Source of the DNA: JAHEFX01 sp964614585
GTDB lineage: Bacteria; Actinomycetota; Acidimicrobiia; Spongiisociales; JAENVV01
NCBI GenBank assembly: GCA_964614585.1
Contig: CAZTLW010000059.1
Coordinates: forward strand, 1 to 13,488
DNA length: 13,488 bases
Direction: 5' to 3'
Part shown: piece after piece, positions 1 through 6,164 of the stretch
Layout: every line of letters begins with the position of its first letter
How positions within the stretch are numbered: position 1 is the first letter of the stretch
The notes under the pieces: generated by a model
Told to the model about the DNA's origin: nothing
The model's input: the letters and a program-made list of their open reading frames with translations, nothing else
Databases searched by the model: none
Made by a program: the position numbers and the translations under genes

Positions 1-1159
1 AGCTGCCCACGGCGGCCCGCAGCCCGTCCACGGCCGCGTCCATCCACCCGGCCGGCACGGCCACCGTCAGCCGGGCGAAGCCGGCGCCTTCCCGGCCGAA
101 CCAGTGCCCGGGGCTGACGGCGATGCCCGCCTCGGCGGCCAACCAGGCCGCCAGCCGAGGCACCTCGAGCCCGAGTTCGCGGAGATCCAGCCAGGCGAGA
201 TACGTGCCCTCGGGCTCGACCAACCGGACACCGTCGGGCAGGCCCTCACGGAGCGTGGTGAGGTTCGCCTCCACCAGGCCGAGCAACTCGTCCAGCCACG
301 GCCCGCCCTCCCGGTAGGCCGTCTCGAAGGCGGCCAGGGCGAAGACGTGGTTGCGAGTGAGGTGGAAGCGGGAACTGGCCATCGAGAAGCCCTCGATGAT
401 GGCGTCGTCGGGGGAGAGGAGCAGCGTGTCACAGACACCGGCCAGGCCGAAGGTCTTGATCGGCCCGTGGATCGACGCCCATCGCACACCGGAGTCGGCC
501 GCCGCGGTGGCGAACGGCGTCCAGCGGCGCCCGGGCAGGGCCAGGTCGCCATGGATCTCGTCGGCGGCAACGGCGACGTCGTGGCGGGCACAGATGTCGG
601 CGACGGCGGCCAGGTCCTCGATACTCCAGACCCGGCCGACGGGGTTGTGGGGGTTGCAGAGGATCAGCAGGCGGGTGCCGGGCTCGGCCGCCACCGCCTC
701 CAGCCCGGCCAAGTCGAGCTCGTGGCGACCGTCGGCGAAGGCGAGCGGGTTGCGGACCACCCGCCGGCCGGCGGCGACGACGAGCGGCTTGAAGTCGGTG
801 AACACCGGCGGCTGGAGCACCACCCCGTCGCCGGGCGCCATCAGGAGATCGATGAGGACGCCGAGGGACGTGCCCACGCTCGGGCTCACCACCGCCGGGG
901 GCAGGTCGGCCCAGCCATGGCGGGTGCTCATCCAATCGGCGAAGGCCTCGAGGAGCGACTCGGGGCGGGTCTCGTAGCCGTACCACCCGAGCCGGGCGCG
1001 GTCGGCAAGCGCCTCGGCGATGGCCGGAGCCGGTGGGACGTACGGTTCGGCGATCCAGAGTGGGATCGCCCCGGTGGCGTCGAAGTGCCGGCGCAGGCTC
1101 GCCTCTTCGATCGCCTGGGCGGTGGCGGGCAGGTCGGGACCGGGGAGGAGCGGGGTCAT
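1..1159 (-). CDS. MalY/PatB-type PLP-dependent C-S lyase (aminotransferase class I/II), C-terminus cut by window edge
   Basis: Reading in from the ATG at 1159 gives 386 codons open to the window edge; the family is about 390 residues, so only a few C-terminal residues are missing. It is a fold-type I PLP enzyme. Visible motifs are CNPHNPVGRVW (168-178, PLP-binding Asn), ADEIHGDL (199-206, the Asp that contacts the pyridine nitrogen), IKTFGLAG (234-241, Schiff-base Lys235) and FARLTVAVP (361-369, Arg363 for the substrate carboxylate). The CNPHNP and DEIHGDL forms are typical of the cystathionine beta-lyase/MalY/PatB branch, which cleaves C-S bonds of cystathionine or cysteine conjugates in the cytosol. 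Two details depart from the family as I know it: WIAEPYVPP (35-43) replaces the usual WVADMDF, and Ile precedes the catalytic Lys where Ser is common. There is no clear Shine-Dalgarno; a TAGCGT box lies 7 nt upstream. Exact substrate is not determinable; a general aminotransferase role is the alternative. Confidence 0.9.
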   Translation of the reverse strand, partial: MTPLLPGPDLPATAQAIEEASLRRHFDATGAIPLWIAEPYVPPAPAIAEALADRARLGWYGYETRPESLLEAFADWMSTRHGWADLPPAVVSPSVGTSLGVLIDLLMAPGDGVVLQPPVFTDFKPLVVAAGRRVVRNPLAFADGRHELDLAGLEAVAAEPGTRLLILCNPHNPVGRVWSIEDLAAVADICARHDVAVAADEIHGDLALPGRRWTPFATAAADSGVRWASIHGPIKTFGLAGVCDTLLLSPDDAIIEGFSMASSRFHLTRNHVFALAAFETAYREGGPWLDELLGLVEANLTTLREGLPDGVRLVEPEGTYLAWLDLRELGLEVPRLAAWLAAEAGIAVSPGHWFGREGAGFARLTVAVPAGWMDAAVDGLRAAVGS

Positions 1160-1166
1160 GGCCGGG

Positions 1167-1172
1167 ACGCTA
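1167..1172 (-). promoter_or_regulatory. Candidate -10 box of the MalY-like gene (leaderless)
   Basis: TAGCGT on the minus strand ends 7 nt before the ATG at 1159, so transcription would start at or next to the start codon. No good -35 hexamer is visible at 16-18 nt, and no ribosome binding site lies between box and start. The same spacing recurs at other genes in this window. Confidence 0.45.
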
Positions 1173-1199
1173 CGCAGACCACGAGCCGGTGTGCGCGTA

Positions 1200-1215
1200 C
1201 ATAATGTTGGTTATG
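1200..1215. promoter_or_regulatory. AT-rich inverted repeat CATAA-N6-TTATG upstream of MalY-like gene
   Basis: A perfect 5-bp inverted repeat with a 6-bp spacer (CATAATGTTGGTTATG) stands out as AT-rich in a very GC-rich region. It is centred about 48 bp upstream of the lyase start. If that transcript is leaderless, the site would sit just upstream of the -35 position, where activators often bind. The cognate regulator is unknown. Confidence 0.35.
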
Positions 1216-1476
1216 CACGCCGCTCCTGTGCCGGTGGGTAGGACTGGGGGCCCCGAACACACCAATGCCGGCATGCCGATGCGAACAAGCCCGCCGAGTT
1301 CGCCGTTCTCGAGTGGATCCCCGGGCCGCTACGTCGTTCGGTGACACGGTGCGGGAATGGGCGTCTGCGGCGCCGCACGCGGCGTCCATGGCACGGACAG
1401 GTCCGCACCGGGCACTCGGTCGGGCCCTGGTCGCCCCACGGCCCCCGCTTCGCCCGCACCAGCCTCCGAACCCCAA

Positions 1477-1492
1477 TGCGTCACTGTGACGG
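1477..1492. repeat. 16-bp palindromic element, copy B (TGCGTCACTGTGACGG)
   Basis: The core CGTCAC-T-GTGACG is a perfect odd-centred palindrome. A second copy differing only at the central base lies at 1836-1851 in the same orientation, so the two bracket the small zinc-ribbon gene. This copy lies in noncoding sequence just beyond that gene's stop codon. It could be an operator or a direct-repeat boundary; I do not recognise the motif. Confidence 0.5.
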
Positions 1493-1513
1493 AACCGGGT
1501 CCGACTCGGCACC

Positions 1514-1867
1514 TCAGCGGCGGGCCTGGGGCTCGGGCATCGCGGCGGCGAGATCGGCCACCACCCGGGCGACTCGATCCACGACCGGCCGGGGCGGGTC
1601 GCCGGCGGCGACGTCGATGACGGCGTCGTCGATCGCGGTCTCGAGCCGGTACACGGCGTCGAGCAACCGACGCCAGTCGTCCTCGGCCACCAGCACCCCG
1701 GAGATGCCGAGGCGCTCTGCCTCGCGTCGGGCCTCGTAGGCGCGTTGGCGATGGCTGCGCCGGCAGTAGGTCGGGGGTCGACCCGGTCCCCCGGTCGCCT
1801 CGAATCGGGCGCCACACCAGGCGCAGCGGCGGAGTTGCGTCACAGTGACGGTATAGCAGCCACTCAC
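1514..1867 (-). CDS. Small zinc-ribbon-like hypothetical protein
   Basis: A 117-residue protein if it starts at the GTG (1867) whose GTGA overlaps the stop of the upstream DUF4032 gene; this 4-bp overlap suggests translational coupling. An alternative GTG at 1843 would give 109 residues beginning VTQLRRCAWCG and would lie inside the palindrome at 1836-1851. The N-terminal part has Cys-x2-Cys (RRCAWCGARF) followed by YCRRSHRQRAYEARREAERLG, that is, two Cys and then Cys-x3-His. This resembles the short treble-clef or zinc-ribbon modules ending in CRQRAYE in many actinobacterial proteins. The rest (about 60-117) is acidic and alanine-rich, probably helical (WRRLLDAVYRLETAIDDAVIDVAAG). No function can be assigned; nucleic-acid binding is possible because of the basic zinc-binding segment. 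It is the last gene of the minus-strand run. Confidence 0.7.
   Translation of the reverse strand: MSGCYTVTVTQLRRCAWCGARFEATGGPGRPPTYCRRSHRQRAYEARREAERLGISGVLVAEDDWRRLLDAVYRLETAIDDAVIDVAAGDPPRPVVDRVARVVADLAAAMPEPQARR
1836..1851. repeat. 16-bp palindromic element, copy A (TGCGTCACAGTGACGG)
   Basis: Identical to the element at 1477-1492 except for the central base, and in the same orientation. It covers the 20-nt gap after the DUF4032 stop and one candidate GTG start of the zinc-ribbon gene; with the upstream start it falls in its first dozen codons. A bound protein here could block expression of the zinc-ribbon gene. Confidence 0.5.
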
Positions 1868-3045
1868 GACTCCAGCGGGTATCCCGGCCTGCCGCTCGTC
1901 AGCCAGCCCTCGAAGGCCTCCTCGGTGGTGACGGCGCGCTGGCTGGCCGTGGACATCTGATACCGGAAGACCAGCAGGTCGCAGAACGCCTGCACCGGGT
2001 CGATCACTCCCGGGACCTGTTGGAGGCGGTCCATCCACGGGTCGAACACCTCCGTGCGGTACCGGAGGCCGCCGACCTGTCGGTTCGGGACGTCCGAGGT
2101 GGCGATGAGGTAGTTGAGGTCACTGAGGATCTGGCGGGCCTGGAACTCGAGGGCATCGATGCCGGTCAACTGGGCGAGCCGGACCCGGTGGAACTCCCGG
2201 GCACCCACGACGGGCCGCATGGTGAGGCGCTGGCGTTCGGGGTCGGACGCCACCACGACCTCGTCGATCTCGAAGCCGATGGCGTTGAGGCGCTCGACCC
2301 GCTGGCGGAGCCGCCAGCGCTCCTCGGGAGCGACCCAGTCGGTGTCGGTCAGTTCGGCCCACAACGCCCGGTATCGGGCGGCTATGTCCTCCCCGAGGTC
2401 GAGATCGGCGTCGTCGAGGTCCACCTCACGCTCGGAGGCGATGTCGGCCATGCCACCGGCGACGTTGTCGATCATGATCTGGAGCTCGTGTTCGCGCTGG
2501 CCGTCGGTGAGCTCGGCGTGCAGCTCGGCGGTCTCGGCGTCCACCATGATCGCCATCACCGTCTCGGCGTCGAACCGGTACAGCACGTTCGACAGCGAGC
2601 AGTCGCCCCAGAAGCAGCCGAGCAGGTGGAGCTCCGCCAGCAGGCCCGCGAAGGCGTCGAGGATCTGCGACCGCCGGGGCCCGAACCCCGGCCCGATGAC
2701 GAGGCTGCGAAGCGTGAACGAGTACGGCTCGAAGGCGGTGACGAGCGCCCCCGACGCCTCCTCGGTCGGGTCGGAGGTGCGGCCCACCACGAGGCCGACC
2801 GGCTCGACGGACGGCACCTGGTGCTCGGAGAGGGCGCGGAGGACCTCGAAGTCGTTGCGGGCCGGCCGCTCGGGCAACTCCTTGATCGCGTACAACCCAC
2901 TCGGGTTCTGGTGGAAGCGCACCTGGTGGCGCGACAGGCCCTTGGGAAGGTCCACGAAGAGCTCCTCGGGCCACTCGGTGATCGAGGTCTCCCACGGGAG
3001 GTCGAGGAACTCCGGGAAGGCGTCGCGGAACACGAGGTCGGCCAT
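1864..3045 (-). CDS. DUF4032-family protein with protein-kinase-like fold
   Basis: 393 residues from the ATG at 3045, one base after the stop of the upstream gene. The N-terminal half has the hallmarks of a small-molecule or LPS-type kinase fold: Lys55 in YAIKELPER (the VAIK-type lysine), LHLLGCFWGDCSLSNVLYR (139-157, catalytic-loop pattern with Asp148 and Asn153) and IMVDAETAEL (166-175, Asp169 in the place of the DFG aspartate). This combination matches the lipopolysaccharide-kinase/RIO-like superfamily. The C-terminal half, roughly 200-393, should be the DUF4032 domain proper, including FEIDEVVVASDPERQRLTMRPVV and the segment around DLNYLIATSDV. All three key kinase positions are intact, so phosphotransfer is plausible, but the substrate is unknown. 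It is cytosolic, with no signal peptide or membrane segment. It sits between a small hypothetical protein and the zinc-ribbon protein. Confidence 0.85.
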   Translation of the reverse strand: MADLVFRDAFPEFLDLPWETSITEWPEELFVDLPKGLSRHQVRFHQNPSGLYAIKELPERPARNDFEVLRALSEHQVPSVEPVGLVVGRTSDPTEEASGALVTAFEPYSFTLRSLVIGPGFGPRRSQILDAFAGLLAELHLLGCFWGDCSLSNVLYRFDAETVMAIMVDAETAELHAELTDGQREHELQIMIDNVAGGMADIASEREVDLDDADLDLGEDIAARYRALWAELTDTDWVAPEERWRLRQRVERLNAIGFEIDEVVVASDPERQRLTMRPVVGAREFHRVRLAQLTGIDALEFQARQILSDLNYLIATSDVPNRQVGGLRYRTEVFDPWMDRLQQVPGVIDPVQAFCDLLVFRYQMSTASQRAVTTEEAFEGWLTSGRPGYPLES

Positions 3046-3046
3046 C

Positions 3047-3403
3047 TCAGGCGTCCCACCACGGATTGAGCGCATCCAGCACGGCTCGGGCCACCGCCTC
3101 GGGAAGCTCGCGGCCACGCTCCGAACACGAACCGTCGAGCACCCCGTCGGGCGTGTCCAACTCCACCTGGACCACCTCGAGCGGACCCGCCGCCAGTTCC
3201 CCCACCCGTACGCCCGTCACGGCAGGGGCCAGGTCACCGAGGGCGGTGAGGGTGGCGCGGGCACTCGCCTCCGCCAGGGTGTCGTCCCGGCCGACCCGGG
3301 CGATGCCGGTGAGTTCGGTACCGTCGTGTTCGAGCCGCACCGAGACTTCCTCCAGGGCCCGTTGTCGACCGACGTCTGCCGACCCGAAGCTGATGCGCGC
3401 CAT
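3047..3403 (-). CDS. Small hypothetical protein with internal two-fold repeat
   Basis: 118 residues from the ATG at 3403 (MARISFGSADV), placed 22 nt after the zinc-peptidase stop and ending one base before the DUF4032 start, so probably co-transcribed with both. The bases just before the ATG are GGGA, too close for a good ribosome binding site. Two halves resemble each other: VSVRLEHDGTELTGIARVG...ARATLTALGDL (about 20-58) and VVQVELDTPDGVLDGSCSE...ARAVLDALNPW (about 77-116). Each reads as beta hairpin followed by an amphipathic helix, suggesting an alpha/beta dimer-like fold. I do not recognise a named family. No membrane segment or catalytic motif is visible. Confidence 0.75.
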   Translation of the reverse strand: MARISFGSADVGRQRALEEVSVRLEHDGTELTGIARVGRDDTLAEASARATLTALGDLAPAVTGVRVGELAAGPLEVVQVELDTPDGVLDGSCSERGRELPEAVARAVLDALNPWWDA

Positions 3404-3425
3404 TCCCGGCAGGGTATCGGAGGTC

Positions 3426-4859
3426 TCAGCCGCCGAGGCAGTCCTCCGGGGTGCCGAAGAACCCGAGCCGGAAGGCCTCGACCCGTTCGAAGGCGTCGAG
3501 CTCGCCCATCTGGCGGTCGCCGAGGAAGAGGATGGCCTGGATGGCCTCGTCGAGGTCACCCGGCGACAGCGAGATCGGCGGGAGGGGGTCGCCGGCCTCG
3601 TCGAGGCCGGGTGAGATGCCACCCGTGCCGTCCTCGCCCTGTCGGGCGGCCTGGGCCCAGGTCCCGGCCAGGCAGTCGGAGCGGAGCCGGGCGGCGTCGG
3701 TGCCGACGTCGATGCCGAGCTCCAGCTGCGCCTTCTGGGCCCAGGCCAGACCGAGCACGAAGCCCGGCCCGAAATCGCCGAAGTTCTCGTAGAGCGGCAC
3801 GAACGTCCCTTCGACGTCGAACGCGAGGACGTCACTGCTCGGGCAATAGGCCATGCCACTCGCCACGCCTGCGGGGTCGGCGAACCCGCCGAGACACTCG
3901 GGCGCCTCGCCTGCCTCGTAGGCGACGATCTCGTCGAATGGGTCCCACGTGAACCCCAGCGCGGGGGCCGTCACCGTCCAGTAGGTCTCGAGGGTCCCCG
4001 ACAGGAGCGGGAAGACCTCGTCGAGTGGCAGGTTGCCACCGGTCTCCAGCTCCTCGGGGGTCCGAAAGAAGTCGAGGGTGATGTCGGGCGGCTCGTCGGG
4101 GTACGTGGCGCACTCGGCCGCCCCCCGTCGGACACCGTCGAGGAAGGCGCCCACGCGGTCGAAGGCGTTGCCATGCGCCCCGGGGCTCAGGTCATCGGTC
4201 CGCCCCGTCGGGTCCCGGAAGAGCAGGAAGCCGGAGGTGGCGACGTCGAGTTGCTCCTCCCCCACCTTGATCGGCGATCCACCTGCCAGGGCCCGGCCGG
4301 TCCAGGCACCGGCGAAGCAGTCGGCCTGGAGTTCCCGGACGACGGTCGGGAGCTCGATCGGCACGCCGGCCCGGTTCTGGATCGCGTGGCCCCACTCGTG
4401 GGCGAGCACGAGGCTCACGGCGAACGGACCGAAGTCGTCGTACAGGTTGGGTATCAGCTCCTGTTCGTCCCAGAAGATGGTGTCGTCGGGCGGGCAGTAG
4501 AAGGCATTGCCGACGGCGAGCGACGGCTCGAGTGGCTCGTCACCACAGACGGGCGTGTCGCCCAGCCCGACGTTGTAGCCGCCGACCTCGGCGGGCGACG
4601 TGTAGGCGAGCCCGTAGGTCTCGGGGAGCTCGTCGGCCCAGTACCGCTCGAGGTCCTCGATCGTCACCTCGATCTGTTGGTCGATCGACAGGGGTCCGGC
4701 CGGGAGGGTGGAGGTCGTGGTCGGGGCCAGGGAGGTCGTGGTGGTGGGGTCCGGCTTGGTGACGACGCCACCCTGGGACTGCGGCGCGAGCTCGGCCACC
4801 GCCCCGCAGGCGCCCGCCAGCAGGCCGACCACGATCAGGAGGATGGCCACGCGTCGCAC
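3426..4859 (-). CDS. Lipoprotein neutral zinc metallopeptidase with duplicated, second-copy-inactive domain
   Basis: 477 residues from the GTG at 4859, chosen because it gives an Arg-Arg n-region, a hydrophobic core and a lipobox LLAGAC with the lipidated Cys at 18. The ATG/GTG starts further upstream give no signal peptide. A Thr/Pro-rich linker (about 36-55) tethers the protein outside the membrane. The first domain (about 60-253) has LAHEWGHAIQ (zinc ligands His154 and His158, general base Glu155) and RELQADCFAGAW (Glu176, the likely third ligand region), as in the YpfJ-type Zn_peptidase family. The second domain (about 280-477) repeats the architecture (CLGG...GMAYCPSSDVLAFD...FGPGFVLGLAW...SDCLAGTW) but has AQKAQ (374-378) in place of HEWGH and Arg391 in place of Glu176, so it cannot bind zinc the same way. 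A TACGGT box lies 6 nt before the start. Substrate is unknown; extracytoplasmic proteolysis is the likely role. Confidence 0.88.
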   Translation of the reverse strand: MRRVAILLIVVGLLAGACGAVAELAPQSQGGVVTKPDPTTTTSLAPTTTSTLPAGPLSIDQQIEVTIEDLERYWADELPETYGLAYTSPAEVGGYNVGLGDTPVCGDEPLEPSLAVGNAFYCPPDDTIFWDEQELIPNLYDDFGPFAVSLVLAHEWGHAIQNRAGVPIELPTVVRELQADCFAGAWTGRALAGGSPIKVGEEQLDVATSGFLLFRDPTGRTDDLSPGAHGNAFDRVGAFLDGVRRGAAECATYPDEPPDITLDFFRTPEELETGGNLPLDEVFPLLSGTLETYWTVTAPALGFTWDPFDEIVAYEAGEAPECLGGFADPAGVASGMAYCPSSDVLAFDVEGTFVPLYENFGDFGPGFVLGLAWAQKAQLELGIDVGTDAARLRSDCLAGTWAQAARQGEDGTGGISPGLDEAGDPLPPISLSPGDLDEAIQAILFLGDRQMGELDAFERVEAFRLGFFGTPEDCLGG

Positions 4860-4865
4860 CTGACC

Positions 4866-4885
4866 ACCGTACCCGCCATCGGGTA
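4866..4885 (-). promoter_or_regulatory. Candidate leaderless -10 box with overlapping 16-bp inverted repeat
   Basis: On the minus strand TACGGT (4866-4871) ends 6 nt before the GTG start of the zinc peptidase. Overlapping it at 4870-4885 is a perfect inverted repeat, TACCCG-N4-CGGGTA. It could be an operator covering the -10 region, or a small hairpin after rnhB, whose stop is 12 nt upstream. Confidence 0.4.
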
Positions 4886-4897
4886 TGTGCAAGCGGG

Positions 4898-5560
4898 TCA
4901 CATCGCCAGCCGGGTCTGGCCCTTCTCGGGTTGGCGAACACGCCACGGGAGGCCGTCCGCCCACCGCCAGGTGACGCGATGGATCCGGCTGGGCCCCCAT
5001 CCGGCCAGCGCCGCCCGGTGGCGGGGGGACGGATAGCCGACGTGGTCGGCGAACCCCCACCACGGCAGTTCGTCATCGAGGTCGGCCATCTCTGCGTCGC
5101 GTACGGCCTTGGCGAGCACGGAGGCCGCCGCGATCGCCACCGATCGGCGGTCGCCGCCCACGACCATGCGCGCCCCGCCCACGAAGTCCCACTTCCCGTC
5201 GGCGAGGATCGCGTCGGGGCGCACGTCGAGGGCGCCGAGGGCGCGGCGGGCAGCGAGTCGATGGGCGGCGGACATCCCCAGTTCGTCGCACTCCTCGGCG
5301 CTGGCCGAACCGGTCGCCGACGACACCGCCCACTGGCGGATGCGGGGCACGAGGAGTTCGCGACGCTCCCGGCTGAGCTGCTTTGAGTCCCGGACGCCTC
5401 GGAGCCGCTCCCCCACCGGGACGACGACTACCCCCACGGTGAGGGGACCGGCCCATGCCCCCTTGCCGACCTCGTCGACACCGGCGACGAGCCGGAGGCC
5501 CGCGTCCCAGCAGCGGCGCTCCTCGATCAGCGGCGGGGCCTTGGTGCGGAGCCGCGCCAT
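4898..5560 (-). CDS. rnhB: Ribonuclease HII
   Basis: 220 residues from the ATG at 5560, whose first base overlaps the stop of algH (TGATG). RNase HII removes ribonucleotides and RNA from RNA/DNA hybrids in the cytosol. Conserved features are GVDEVGKGAWAGPL (27-40, catalytic Asp29 and Glu30), RDSKQLS (57-63), ILADGKWDF (118-126, catalytic Asp121) and SVAIAAASVLAKAVRDAEM (140-158, final acidic residue in RD). HVGYPSPRHRAAL (173-185) matches the typical C-terminal GYxTxxH region. The usual GRG triplet that reads the RNA-DNA junction is GKG here (residues 32-34). Length is normal for the family. The short N-terminal extension (MARLRTKAPPLIEERRCW) also fits a standard RNase HII start. Confidence 0.95.
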   Translation of the reverse strand: MARLRTKAPPLIEERRCWDAGLRLVAGVDEVGKGAWAGPLTVGVVVVPVGERLRGVRDSKQLSRERRELLVPRIRQWAVSSATGSASAEECDELGMSAAHRLAARRALGALDVRPDAILADGKWDFVGGARMVVGGDRRSVAIAAASVLAKAVRDAEMADLDDELPWWGFADHVGYPSPRHRAALAGWGPSRIHRVTWRWADGLPWRVRQPEKGQTRLAM

Positions 5561-6087
5561 CAGTTGAGCGAGGGGTCGAGGGACAGCGTCGACCAGAGCT
5601 GCAACTCGCCCCGTTGGCGGCGCAGGACGTCGCGCCAGAGTCGCTCGGGGTCGGGATGGAACACGTCGTCGGGCCGGCCGTGGGCGGTTGCCCACGCACC
5701 GGCTTCCAGCTCGGCGTCGAGTTGGCCGGGTCCCCACCCGGCGTACCCGGCGAAGACCCGGACGCGGCCGACGCCGGCCGGCTCGTCGGTCACGTCGGCA
5801 AGCCCGACGCGCCCGAGGCACGGGGTGGGTGCCCCCTCTGCCAGGGCGACCGCCGTCTCCGGCTGGACCGGCCCGCCCACGAAGACCACGGGCGGGGCCG
5901 CGAGCGTCGCGGCCCACCCCGGCAGGTGCGCCTCGACGGGCTCCGACGTCGCCCGGTTGAGCACGACGCCCAGCGCCCCGTCGGGGTCGTGCTCGCAGAC
6001 GAGGACGATGGTCCGGGCGAAGTTCGGGTCGTCGAGGGCGGGTGATGCCACGATCAGGCGGCCGGCGACGGAGCTGGGGCGGTCCAC
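5560..6087 (-). CDS. algH: YqgE/AlgH family protein
   Basis: 175 residues from a GTG at 6087. It shows the whole family signature: GRLIVASPALDDPNFARTIVLVCEH (9-33), GALGVVLNRATSEPV (37-51), VFVGGPVQ (68-75) and RVFAGYAGWGPGQLDAELEAGAW (109-131). The length is typical. YqgE/AlgH proteins are cytosolic with a conserved fold but no firmly established activity; the Pseudomonas member was named for alginate regulation, which does not transfer here. It is the first gene of the minus-strand run and overlaps rnhB by one base. No ribosome binding site precedes the GTG; a TAGGAT box 9 nt upstream suggests a nearly leaderless transcript. Confidence 0.92.
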   Translation of the reverse strand: MDRPSSVAGRLIVASPALDDPNFARTIVLVCEHDPDGALGVVLNRATSEPVEAHLPGWAATLAAPPVVFVGGPVQPETAVALAEGAPTPCLGRVGLADVTDEPAGVGRVRVFAGYAGWGPGQLDAELEAGAWATAHGRPDDVFHPDPERLWRDVLRRQRGELQLWSTLSLDPSLN

Positions 6088-6164
6088 GTTGGCGGCATCC
6101 TAGGAATCTCGTTCCCCGGGACCACTACGCTCCCTTCCCACCCACCACCGGAGGACCAACCGTG
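6088..6164. promoter_or_regulatory. Divergent promoter region between algH and the GAPDH pair
   Basis: Minus strand: TAGGAT (6097-6102), 9 nt before the algH GTG, is a good -10 candidate and lies in the 8-bp palindrome TCCTAGGA (6098-6105). Plus strand: TACGCT (6126-6131) is a weaker -10 candidate. GGAGG (6150-6154) is a strong ribosome binding site for the GAPDH-like gene, 7 nt before a GTG and 10 nt before the adjacent ATG. No convincing -35 boxes are seen. Confidence 0.5.

Larger units (their letters stand above)
1160..1513. other. 354-nt intergenic region, no convincing gene
   Basis: This lies between the 3' end of the small zinc-ribbon gene and the start of the MalY-like gene. The open frames here are Arg/Pro-rich and look like noise. 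What it does hold is a TAGCGT box next to the lyase start, an AT-rich inverted repeat at 1200-1215, a short CGGCATGCCG palindrome near 1267-1276, and the GTCAC/GTGAC palindrome at 1477-1492. I saw no tRNA-like fold or terminator with a T tract. Confidence 0.6.

Noticed and set aside
104..1204. Long plus-strand open frame antisense to the MalY-like gene
   Set aside because: High-GC shadow: composition is Gly/Arg/Asp-rich with no motif, while the minus strand carries all PLP-enzyme motifs.
1329..1484. A 51-codon minus-strand frame starting at a GTG inside palindrome copy B (VTHWGSEAG...)
   Set aside because: It shares the start context of the zinc-ribbon gene, but the peptide is Gly/Pro/Arg-rich, has no domain-like features, and overlaps other equally noisy frames.
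2114..3952. 612-codon plus-strand open frame
   Set aside because: It crosses three well-supported minus-strand genes and is Ser/Arg-rich low-complexity sequence, typical of antisense frames in GC-rich DNA.
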